Below are positions 8,574 to 14,752 of a stretch of 32,374 nucleotides of DNA, piece by piece (positions within the stretch are counted from its first letter, which is position 1; every line of letters begins with the position of its first letter). The position numbers were made by a program, and so were the translations under genes. The DNA lies in contig DASWMO010000149.1 in NCBI GenBank assembly GCA_036399715.1, positions 1 to 32,374 of the forward strand. Reading direction: 5' to 3'. The DNA comes from DASVSE01 sp036399715 (GTDB lineage Bacteria; Bacteroidota; Rhodothermia; Rhodothermales; Rubricoccaceae). The notes beneath the pieces were generated by a model. It saw only the letters and a list, made by a program, of their open reading frames with translations, ran no database searches and was not told the DNA's origin.

Positions 8574-9412
8574 CCCACGCCCATCTGCTGGACCTCGCGC
8601 GCGCCGCCGCGCTCGCCGGCGGGGCCGCCATCGCGCCGTTCGTCGGCCGGCCCGTCCCGGCCGAGGCCAAGGCCGACGGGTCGCCGCTGACCGAGGCTGA
8701 CATGGCGGCGCACCATGCCATCCTGGGCGTCCTTGGCACGTCGGGCCTGCCCGTGCTGTCCGAGGAGTCCGCTGAGGGCGACCTTGCCGGGGCTGAGGAG
8801 TGGACGCGGTTCTGGTGCGTCGACCCGCTCGACGGGACCAAGGAGTTTGTCGCCGGGCGGCCCGAGTTCACGGTCAACGTCGCGCTCATCGAGGGCGGCT
8901 TCCCCGTCCTGGGCGTCGTCCACGTGCCCGTCTCGGGCGTGACCTATGGTGGGTCGGCTGCGGGCGCGTGGAAGGAGACGCCCGGCGAGGCGCGCCGCGT
9001 GCTCAGCCTTCCGGATGATGGTGCGGCGCTGCCCGAGACTGTCGTCGTCGTTGCGAGCCGGAGCCATGCCGGGCCGGCCGTCGACGCCATTCTCGCCCGC
9101 ATCCGGGCCGACGGCCACACGGTCGAGACGGCCGCCCTCGGCTCGTCGCTCAAATTCTGCCTCGTCGCCGAGGGCGCGGCGGACCTCTACCCGCGGACGG
9201 GCCCGACGAACGCGTGGGACACGGCCGCGGCGCAGGCGGTCGTCGAGGCGGCCGGTGGGCACGTCGCCACATGGGACGGGGCGCGACTCGGCGTGGACCC
9301 CGCCCGGCCGCTCAATCCGCCCGTCGTGACGTGGCGCGCCGAGGGCGTCGGCCGGGCGTGGCCGCGGTGGGCCGGTAACTTGCACGGCGTCCCACCTTCC
9401 CGCACGGCGTGA
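8570..9412 (+). CDS. cysQ: 3'(2'),5'-bisphosphate nucleotidase
   Basis: A 280-residue member of the inositol-monophosphatase superfamily. Metal-binding motifs are in order: VLSEES (near residue 65), DPLDGTKEFV (near 84-93) and the C-terminal AWDTAAAQAVVEAAGG. The DGTKEF form and the substrate segment GSSLKFCLVAEG are typical of CysQ rather than of inositol phosphatases. It removes the 3' phosphate from PAP, the by-product of sulfotransferases, and also acts on PAPS. The start is GTG at 8570, the only start consistent with the 4-nt GTGA overlap with the preceding gene, so translation is probably coupled. A PAP phosphatase embedded in a nucleotide-sugar operon suggests that the glycan made from these sugars is sulfated; this is inference, as no sulfotransferase is visible. 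Confidence 0.9.
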   Translation: MTHAHLLDLARAAALAGGAAIAPFVGRPVPAEAKADGSPLTEADMAAHHAILGVLGTSGLPVLSEESAEGDLAGAEEWTRFWCVDPLDGTKEFVAGRPEFTVNVALIEGGFPVLGVVHVPVSGVTYGGSAAGAWKETPGEARRVLSLPDDGAALPETVVVVASRSHAGPAVDAILARIRADGHTVETAALGSSLKFCLVAEGAADLYPRTGPTNAWDTAAAQAVVEAAGGHVATWDGARLGVDPARPLNPPVVTWRAEGVGRAWPRWAGNLHGVPPSRTA

Positions 9413-9981
9413 CCGTCACCGAAACCACGATTCCGGGCGTCCTGCTCGTCGCACCGGCCGTCCACGGCGACGCCCGCGGCTTCTTTGTCGAGCGCTACCA
9501 CGCGGTGCGCTATGCCGCGGCGGGCATCGGCGAGACGGGGTTCGTGCAGGACAACCACAGCCGCTCGCAGCGCGGCGTCCTTCGCGGGCTCCACTTCCAG
9601 GTGCAGAACCCGCAGGGGAAGCTCGTCGAGGTCCTCGACGGGACGCTGACCGACGTCGTGCTGGACGTCCGGCCCGGCTCGCCGACGTTCGGCCGCTGGG
9701 AAGCCTTCGTGCTCGACGCGGCCGACCACCGCCAGCTCTGGGTGCCGCCGGGCCTCGCCCACGGCTTCTGCGTGACCTCCGAGCGGGTAGACTTCCTCTA
9801 CAAGTGCACGGCCCTCTACGACCCGGCTGACGAGGGCGGCGTCGTCTGGGACGACCCGGACCTCGGCATCGCGTGGCCGACCGACGCGCCGACGCTCTCC
9901 GACAAGGACCGCGCGCTTCCGCGTCTCCGCGACCTCACGCGCCTCCCGAACGCTCCGTTCGAGGCGTCCCCGGCGCCATGA
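9409..9981 (+). CDS. rfbC: dTDP-4-dehydrorhamnose 3,5-epimerase
   Basis: A 190-residue cupin-fold epimerase, third step of dTDP-L-rhamnose synthesis. DARGFFVERYH, QDNHSRSQRGVLRGLHFQ (catalytic His near residue 62), GKLVEVLDG, LWVPPGLAHGF and the tail YDPADEGGVVWDDPDLGIAWP are all diagnostic. The start is GTG at 9409, overlapping the cysQ stop by 4 nt (GTGA). The stop overlaps rfbD by 4 nt (ATGA). Also known as rmlC. The first two rhamnose genes (rfbA, rfbB) are not in the window. Confidence 0.96.
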   Translation: MTVTETTIPGVLLVAPAVHGDARGFFVERYHAVRYAAAGIGETGFVQDNHSRSQRGVLRGLHFQVQNPQGKLVEVLDGTLTDVVLDVRPGSPTFGRWEAFVLDAADHRQLWVPPGLAHGFCVTSERVDFLYKCTALYDPADEGGVVWDDPDLGIAWPTDAPTLSDKDRALPRLRDLTRLPNAPFEASPAP

Positions 9982-10874
9982 TGCTGCTCGTCACCGGCGC
10001 CGATGGGCAGGTCGGCCGCGAACTCCTCGCCCTCGCCGGGGCGCGCGGCCTCGACGCCGTCGGGACGGATGTGGCGTCGCTCGACATCACCGACGCGACG
10101 GCCGTCATGTCCGCTGTCGGCGACGTGTTCCCCGACGGTGTCGTGAACGCAGCGGCGTACACGGCCGTGGACCGGGCCGAGGCGGACCCCGAGACGGCGG
10201 CGGCCGTCAACCGCGACGGCGCGGCGAACGTCGCGAAGGCCTGTGCTCAGTTTGGCATCCCGCTCATCCACATCTCGACGGACTACGTCTTCGACGGGAC
10301 CAAGGGCGCGCCGTACCTCCCCGCTGACCCGCCAACGCCGCTCGGCGTCTACGGCCGCACGAAGGCCGACGGCGAGGCGGCCGTCCGCGCGGCGACCGAT
10401 GCGCACGTGATTATCCGGACGGCGTGGGTCTTCTCGCACCACGGCCACAACTTTGTCCGGACGATGCTGCGCCTGGCGCGCGAGCGCGAGTCGTTCGGTG
10501 TCGTCGCGGACCAGTGGGGTGGCCCGACGTCCGCCCGCGCGGTCGCCCACGCCTGCATCGCCGCCGCCGAGCGGTCCGTAGCCGGCACGGGCACCTTCGG
10601 GACGTTCCACCACGCCGGCGCGCCGCTCGCGACGTGGTTCGACCTCGCGGCCGAGGCCGTCCGCCTGGGCGCCACGCTCGACGCCCGCGTGCGCGGGTCC
10701 GTCCGGCCGATCACGACGGCCGAGTACCCGACGCCAGCCGCGCGGCCGGTGCGCGTCGAACTGGACACGTCGGCATTCGAGTCCGCCTTCGGCGTGGCGC
10801 CGCCGGACTGGCGGGCCGACCTCGTGCCCGTCGTCGCTGCCCTGGTCGAATCTGACGCCGATGGTGCGGCGTAG
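9978..10874 (+). CDS. rfbD: dTDP-4-dehydrorhamnose reductase
   Basis: A 298-residue NAD(P)H-dependent SDR enzyme that makes dTDP-L-rhamnose. The nucleotide motif is LLVTGADGQVGRELLALAG. AVDRAEADPETAAAVN, HISTDYVFDGTKGAPY, and the catalytic Tyr-x-x-x-Lys in VYGRTKADGE follow in the usual order; RTAWVFSHHGHNFVRTML and the late GGPTSARAVA are also typical. ATG 9978 gives an ATGA overlap with rfbC; the next codon is also ATG (9981). Also known as rmlD. It ends the overlapping block cysQ-rfbC-rfbD. Confidence 0.95.
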   Translation: MMLLVTGADGQVGRELLALAGARGLDAVGTDVASLDITDATAVMSAVGDVFPDGVVNAAAYTAVDRAEADPETAAAVNRDGAANVAKACAQFGIPLIHISTDYVFDGTKGAPYLPADPPTPLGVYGRTKADGEAAVRAATDAHVIIRTAWVFSHHGHNFVRTMLRLARERESFGVVADQWGGPTSARAVAHACIAAAERSVAGTGTFGTFHHAGAPLATWFDLAAEAVRLGATLDARVRGSVRPITTAEYPTPAARPVRVELDTSAFESAFGVAPPDWRADLVPVVAALVESDADGAA

Positions 10875-10900
10875 CTTCGGGCCACACCCACGCGCCCGCC

Positions 10901-11035
10901 ATGCTCGCCCTTCTGTTTGCCCCGACGCCTGAGGGCTTCGGCGTCGGCCTCGAATGGATGCCCGTCGCCTCGGTCCTCGTGCCGGCCGCGCTCCTCCTCG
11001 CGATTCTGTGGTACGGCAGCCGCAACGCGGTCTGA
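10901..11035 (+). CDS. Small single-helix membrane protein, 44 residues
   Basis: A short frame begins 26 nt after rfbD: MLALLFAPTPEGFGVGLEW, then a hydrophobic helix (PVASVLVPAALLLAILWY), then a short polar tail GSRNAV. One membrane span with an aromatic/charged end is plausible for a genuine mini-protein. Its leader (CACGCGCCCGCC before ATG) is the same C-rich type seen at the annotated genes here, and a strong terminator starts 28 nt after its stop, so the gene fills the space to the operon end neatly. I do not recognise the family. It could be chance, but in the tail of a polysaccharide-precursor operon a small membrane protein is credible. Confidence 0.5.
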   Translation: MLALLFAPTPEGFGVGLEWMPVASVLVPAALLLAILWYGSRNAV

Positions 11036-11063
11036 GGTGACGGCCCGAGCGCCCCTGAACTGA

Positions 11064-11099
11064 CGAGCGCCGCGCCCCGGAGTCGGGACGCGGCGCTCG
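11064..11099. terminator. Bidirectional terminator between convergent genes
   Basis: A long stem-loop: 16-nt arms (CGAGCGCCGCGCCCCG and CGGGACGCGGCGCTCG) with one mismatch and a 4-nt GAGT loop. It lies between the end of the nucleotide-sugar operon on the plus strand and the end of the TPR gene on the minus strand. There is no clear T-tract on either side. Confidence 0.75.
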
Positions 11100-11133
11100 C
11101 GGTGTGTCAGGCGGGGCCGTTCACGCGGGGCCG

Positions 11134-11997
11134 TTACGGCGTGCCGGCGGGCGCGGCGCCCATCTCGGCGAGGTAGTAGTCCGCCCAGCCGGCCCACGAG
11201 CCTGCCTTGGCGGCCGTGAACGCCTCGCGCGCGGCGGGGTCGTTGCCGGCGAAGCGGTTGGCGATGCCGATCTGGATGTGGTACACCGACTTGTCCTCCT
11301 CGGTGCTGCTGGCGAGCGCCAGCTCGGCGTAGGGGAGGGCGTCCGCGCCACGGCCGAGGGCGTTGAGCGCCTTTGCGTACGAGAACGCGAGGCCGTTGGC
11401 GTCATAGCCCGCCTCGCGGGCGATCTCGAGCTGGTCATAGGCCTGCTGCGCCGCCTCGGGCGTGAGCGGGTCTGTGGCGAGCAGCGCCGACGCGGCCTGG
11501 ATGGCTGCGGTCTGGATTTCGACGGCGGCGGTCTGTGCCGCGACGTCCGCCGTCAGGCGGGCGGCCTCGGCCTGCTGCGCGAGGATGCCGGCGACGATGC
11601 CGGCGTTCGTCGTTGCCGTCGTGCCGACGCGGGCGAACTCGGCGCCGCGGACGGCCGCGGAGGCGGCGGCGGCCTCGTAAGACGCGCGGGCCTCTTCGTT
11701 GCGGCCGAGCTGCGAGAGCATGTTGCCGCGCCCGAGGAGCGCCGGCGGGTAGGTCGGGTCGGCGACGAGCGCCTGATCGTAGAGCGCGAGCGCGGCCGCG
11801 AAGTCGGTCCGCTCGGCGGCGACGGCCTGCGTGTTGAGCGTGTTCGCGAGGGCCGTGTCGACGGTCGGGCCGGCGGTCGAGTCCGCCGTCATCGCGGTCG
11901 AGTCGGCCATGACGGTCGAATCCGGGGGCGTGGTCTGGGCGCCGACCGGGGCGGCGAAGAGCACGCCGGCGAGGCCGAGAAGGGGGAGGCGGGTCAT
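11134..11997 (-). CDS. Exported TPR-repeat protein
   Basis: A 287-residue protein with a signal peptide (MTRLPLLGLAGVLFAAPVGA, then QTTPP). A low-complexity Thr/Ser/Asp stretch follows (PDSTVMADSTAMTADSTAG). Two tetratricopeptide-like units span about residues 50-110 (FAAALALYDQALVADPTYPP, ALLGRGNMLSQLGRNEEARA), then an Ala/Gln-rich helical segment (residues about 125-165), then more TPR-like helices (YAKALNALGRGADALPYAEL, NRFAGNDPAAREAF) to the end. TPR proteins act as scaffolds, and nothing here names the partner. ATG 11997 is preferred because it begins the signal peptide; a GTG seven codons upstream is possible. The leader is pyrimidine-rich (CCTTCCCCCCG). The gene follows the LOG-family gene by 143 nt on the same strand. 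Confidence 0.78.
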   Translation of the reverse strand: MTRLPLLGLAGVLFAAPVGAQTTPPDSTVMADSTAMTADSTAGPTVDTALANTLNTQAVAAERTDFAAALALYDQALVADPTYPPALLGRGNMLSQLGRNEEARASYEAAAASAAVRGAEFARVGTTATTNAGIVAGILAQQAEAARLTADVAAQTAAVEIQTAAIQAASALLATDPLTPEAAQQAYDQLEIAREAGYDANGLAFSYAKALNALGRGADALPYAELALASSTEEDKSVYHIQIGIANRFAGNDPAAREAFTAAKAGSWAGWADYYLAEMGAAPAGTP

Positions 11998-12140
11998 CGG
12001 GGGGAAGGAGTGGGTGACGTTTGGAAGGGTGCACGGACCGTGCCGCGTGCAGGAACGGCGCACAGGGCGCATTGGTGCCACATCGGGCGCGAGAGAGTGT
12101 CGCCGGCGGAGGACGGCGTGTCGCGTGGGCGGGGCGCGGG

Positions 12141-12869
12141 CTAGAAGTTCTGCGCGACGCCCGCGGCGTCCGTAAAGGCCTCGATGATGTGGACGGCCTC
12201 GGCGGGGTCGTCGGTGAGTGTGATCAGATCCGTGTCGGCGGGGGAGATCATGCCGTCGGCGAGGAGGGCGGTGCGGATCCACTCGACGAGGCCGGCCCAG
12301 TAGGCGGTGCCCATGAGGACGACGGGGAAGCGGGCCGACTTGCCGGTCTGGATGAGCGTGATCGCCTCGAAGAGCTCGTCGAGCGTGCCGAAGCCGCCGG
12401 GGAGGACGATGAAGCCCTGGGCGTACTTGACGAACATGGTCTTGCGGGCGAAGAAGAAGTCGAAGAGGATCTCCTTGTCGCGGTCCACATAGGGGTTGGT
12501 GCGCTGCTCGTGAGGCAGGACGATGCCGAGGCCTACGGACGCGCCGCCGGCCTCCTGCGCGCCGCGGTTGGCGGCCTCCATGATGCCCGGCCCGCCGCCG
12601 GTGAGGACGGCGTAGCCCGCCTCGGCGAGGGCGCGGCCGACGGCGCGGCCCATCTCGTAGAACGGTGCGCCGGGGGGCGTGCGGGCGGAGCCGAAGACGG
12701 TGACGGAGGGGCCGACGCGGGCGAGGCGCTCGAAGCCCTCGACGAACTCGCCCATGATGCGGAAGACCTGCCAGGTGTCCGCGATGCGCTTCTCGTTCCA
12801 CGCGGCGAGGTCGGCGGGGGCCATCGGCTTGTCGGCGTCAAAGGGCGTGGGGACGGGCGTGCGGGGCAT
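12141..12869 (-). CDS. LOG-family protein (putative nucleoside-5'-monophosphate phosphoribohydrolase)
   Basis: A 242-residue Rossmann-like protein. The family motifs are clear: SARTPPGAPFYEMGRAVG, LTGGGPGIMEAANRGAQEAG, and the catalytic PGGFGTLDELFE. Relatives cleave the N-glycosidic bond of cytokinin riboside monophosphates or AMP/PpnN-type substrates. Older databases call them lysine decarboxylases, which is a misnomer. The segment FFFARKTMFVKYAQGFIVLP is typical of the larger bacterial LOG group (TIGR00730 style). ATG 12869 precedes an N-terminal extension of about 25 residues (MPRTPVPTPFDADKPMAPAD) before the first conserved helix; no better start exists downstream. The leader is again C-rich. 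Confidence 0.88.
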   Translation of the reverse strand: MPRTPVPTPFDADKPMAPADLAAWNEKRIADTWQVFRIMGEFVEGFERLARVGPSVTVFGSARTPPGAPFYEMGRAVGRALAEAGYAVLTGGGPGIMEAANRGAQEAGGASVGLGIVLPHEQRTNPYVDRDKEILFDFFFARKTMFVKYAQGFIVLPGGFGTLDELFEAITLIQTGKSARFPVVLMGTAYWAGLVEWIRTALLADGMISPADTDLITLTDDPAEAVHIIEAFTDAAGVAQNF

Positions 12870-13222
12870 CGGTGGGGCGGGGGAGCGGAGGGCGGGAGGA
12901 TAAACAGGGCGGGCGAAACGGCGCGGCCCCGGATCGGGGTCCGGGGCAGGCTCCGGCGCGCCTCGGCGGCGTTGCGGAGGTTGGTGGCGCGCCGGGACTC
13001 GCGGGACTGGGCGGCCTCGGCGGCGCGGGCGGCCTCGACGGGCGTCAGGCCGGCGGTGATCGTCTTCGTCGTCACGCCGCGGAGGCCGGCGTATCAGGGC
13101 CGGGTTGTCGTCGGCGGCGCGGCAGACCGTCGCGGTGTGGGGCGGGGGATGGGGAGCCGGGTGAACACAGGCGCCGACGCCGTCTCGGGGCGGGCGATGG
13201 GGTGAACCTCCCGGTCGGTCGC
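12870..13222. other. Gene-poor stretch upstream of the LOG-family gene
   Basis: No gene I can defend. It holds a perfect 8-bp stem-loop (GCCCCGGA / TCCGGGGC, 12926-12947), in the position of a 5' leader for the minus-strand LOG gene. A minus-strand frame beginning with GTG at 13075 encodes a helix-like stretch (TPVEAARAAEAAQSRESRRA) but then runs out of frame through the LOG gene without its own stop, so it is either a gene remnant or chance in GC-rich DNA. Confidence 0.4.
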
Positions 13223-13432
13223 CGATACGCGTTGGTCGGCCTCCGAAACGCGGTGGTCGATGCCCGAAACGCGGTGGTCGGTGCCCGAAACGCGCGGGTT
13301 GGTGCCCGATACGTGCGGATCGGCCGTCGAAACGCGCGGGTCGGTCTCCGAAACGGGCGAGTCGGTCTCCGATACAGGCGGGTCGAGCTTCGATACGGGC
13401 GGGTGGGCCTCCGATACGCGGCGGTGTGGGTC
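13223..13432. repeat. Tandem array of ten 21-bp units
   Basis: Ten head-to-tail units of exactly 21 bp start at 13223, 13244, 13265, 13286, 13307, 13328, 13349, 13370, 13391 and 13412. Each begins CGAWACG (W = A or T) and continues with a variable GC-rich part usually ending GGTCGGYSYC-like. The W is A in units 2, 3, 4, 6 and 7, and T in the others. The units are diverged but never change length. As 21 is a multiple of three, several frames stay open and read as heptad peptides (for example VSETRGS on plus, RVSETDP on minus); I do not call any of them a gene. There are no spacers, so it is not a CRISPR array. Confidence 0.9.
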
Positions 13433-13477
13433 CGCGGGGCGCCGGGCGTTGCGGGCGGGGTGCGGGGCGGCGACGGC

Positions 13478-13612
13478 GCGGCTCGTCGTGGCACGGTAGG
13501 GGACGGTGGCGCTTGGCTGCCCCCTCACCCTATCCCTCTCCCGGCCGGGACCGGGATACCCGGACCGGAGGGGACGTCGTAGACACCTTGCGGCTCGTCG
13601 TGGCGCGGTAGG
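13478..13612. repeat. Palindromic element flanked by 23-bp direct repeats
   Basis: Two near-identical 23-bp copies (GCGGCTCGTCGTGGC-R-CGGTAGG, positions 13478-13500 and 13590-13612; one A/G difference) flank a segment containing an imperfect palindrome: CCCCTC (13521-13526) pairs with GAGGGG (13568-13573), with TCCCGGCCGGGA at its core. The translation of the left part (PLTLSLSRPGPG) is like the well-known dispersed palindromes in many bacteria that are often mis-called as PLTPALSR-type proteins. A weaker third copy of the direct repeat is seen near 13630-13652. It is probably a small non-coding dispersed repeat. Confidence 0.6.
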
Positions 13613-13658
13613 AGGGCGGTGTGTTTCGCGGCGTGGCTGTCGTGGGGCGGTAAACGAG

Positions 13659-13693
13659 GCGCGGCCCCCGGCAACTGGTGCCGGGGGCCGCGC
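13659..13693 (-). terminator. Terminator of the OmpA-family gene
   Basis: A perfect 15-bp stem (GCGCGGCCCCCGGCA / TGCCGGGGGCCGCGC) with a 5-nt loop lies 37 nt beyond the stop of the minus-strand OmpA gene. On that strand it is followed by CTCGTTTA, only a weak T-run. Confidence 0.75.
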
Positions 13694-13729
13694 TGGACCT
13701 GTCGAGGCGGACGCCTCGCCTAGACTAGA

Positions 13730-14404
13730 CTACTGGAGCGTCTCGCGGTACTGCTCCGAGGCGTAGATCGCGATCTCGACGCGGCGGTTGGCCGGGTCGG
13801 TGCCCGCGACGCCCGCGAGGGGCTCGGACTCGCCGCGGCCGTAGGCCTGCGTGCGGCCCGCAGCGACGCCCTGGCCGACGAGGAAGTCGCGGACGGCCTG
13901 CGCCCGGCGCTCCGAGAGGCTCTGGTTGGTCGCCGTCGAGCCGTCCGTGGAGGCGTGGCCGACGATCACGGCGTCGTGGCCGGGGTAGTTCTGGAGCGAG
14001 CGCGCGAGGTCCGAGAGGTCCGAGCGGACGCCAGCGCGGAGGTTCGACGAGCCGACGTCGAAGAGGAGCGCGTTGTCGAACTGGACGTTGATGCCGGCCG
14101 TGTTGCCGTCGGAGCCCTCGATCGGGGTGACGTCGGCGTTCTCGAGGTCGTTGTCGAGCTCGCGGGCCTGCTGGTCCATCTGGCGACCGATGACGGCCCC
14201 GGCGGTCCCGCCGACGGCGGCGCCGATGATGGCCCCGCGGGCAGTCGAGCCCGTGGCGCGGCCGATGACGCCGCCGATGACGGCGCCGGCGCCGGCGCCG
14301 ATGCCGGCCCCGCGGCCGGTGTTGTTGCAGCCCGTCTGGGCGAACCCGAAGACGAGCAGGAGCGCGAGCGGCAGGGCCGAGTAGCGCGTACGGAAGTGGG
14401 TCAT
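13730..14404 (-). CDS. OmpA-family lipoprotein with glycine-zipper segment
   Basis: A 224-residue envelope protein. The signal sequence MTHFRTRYSALPLALLLVFG ends in FAQTGCNN, a plausible lipobox (Cys near residue 26) although Gln at -3 is unusual. Residues about 30-75 form a glycine zipper (GAGIGAGAGAVIGGVIG, ARGAIIGAAVGGTAGAVIG) that may insert in or lie along the membrane. From about residue 105 comes the peptidoglycan-binding OmpA domain: FDVGSSNLRAGV, GHASTDGSTATNQSLSERRA, YGRGESEPLAG, DPANRRVEIAI, including the Asp and Arg (of NQSLSERRA and NRRVEI) that hold diaminopimelate. It resembles YiaD-type proteins tethering outer membrane to cell wall. Its leader is C/T-rich and contains a 9-bp inverted repeat 50-80 nt upstream. 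It is divergent from the outer-membrane-barrel gene at 14753. Confidence 0.9.
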   Translation of the reverse strand: MTHFRTRYSALPLALLLVFGFAQTGCNNTGRGAGIGAGAGAVIGGVIGRATGSTARGAIIGAAVGGTAGAVIGRQMDQQARELDNDLENADVTPIEGSDGNTAGINVQFDNALLFDVGSSNLRAGVRSDLSDLARSLQNYPGHDAVIVGHASTDGSTATNQSLSERRAQAVRDFLVGQGVAAGRTQAYGRGESEPLAGVAGTDPANRRVEIAIYASEQYRETLQ

Positions 14405-14752
14405 GGGAGTAGCGGAGAGCGGAGGGTGGGTGAGCCAGAGCGGCTCGGTGGTACGGCACGGACGAGCTTCCAAGTTCCGTGCCGGTGGCTTGAGAGGGCG
14501 GCTGGGGGGCCAGAAACGGCGTCCGGGGAGGCGGGGTGAGGTCCGGTGCGGACGCCGGTGCTCCGGCGAGCGGACACCCACGCCGCGTCGTGGGACGGCC
14601 CGTTGTACCGGAGCACCAGCCCCAGAGCCGCGCCTCAGCCATGTCAAGTCACACGGTCGGGCGCGGTGGCCGCCGGTAAGACTCCCCCGAACCGGGGAGG
14701 CCCCGTTCTCGAGGCGCACTCTACGTTTCGGCGCACCCTTGCCCCGATCCTG
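14405..14752. other. Divergent intergenic region with inverted repeat
   Basis: 348 bp between two divergent envelope genes. It should carry promoters for both, but I cannot fix either. A perfect 9-bp inverted repeat, CGGCACGGA (14454-14462) with TCCGTGCCG (14476-14484), encloses an AT-richer 13-nt centre (CGAGCTTCCAAGT). It could be an operator or a 5'-leader hairpin of the OmpA gene. The rest shows nothing I can support. Confidence 0.45.

Noticed and set aside
12141..12869. Lysine decarboxylase
   Set aside because: The PGG-x-GT-x-x-E motif marks LOG phosphoribohydrolases; the decarboxylase name is a historic misannotation.
12533..13075. A gene starting with GTG at 13075 on the minus strand
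   Set aside because: The first 35 residues look protein-like, but the frame then overlaps the well-supported LOG gene in another phase; I note it only as a possible remnant.
13223..13432. CRISPR array
   Set aside because: Units are contiguous, without spacers, and diverged; there are no cas genes nearby.
13260..13499. A protein-coding heptad-repeat gene in the 21-bp array
   Set aside because: Several frames on both strands are open only because 21 is a multiple of three; none has a convincing start, leader or non-repeat domain.
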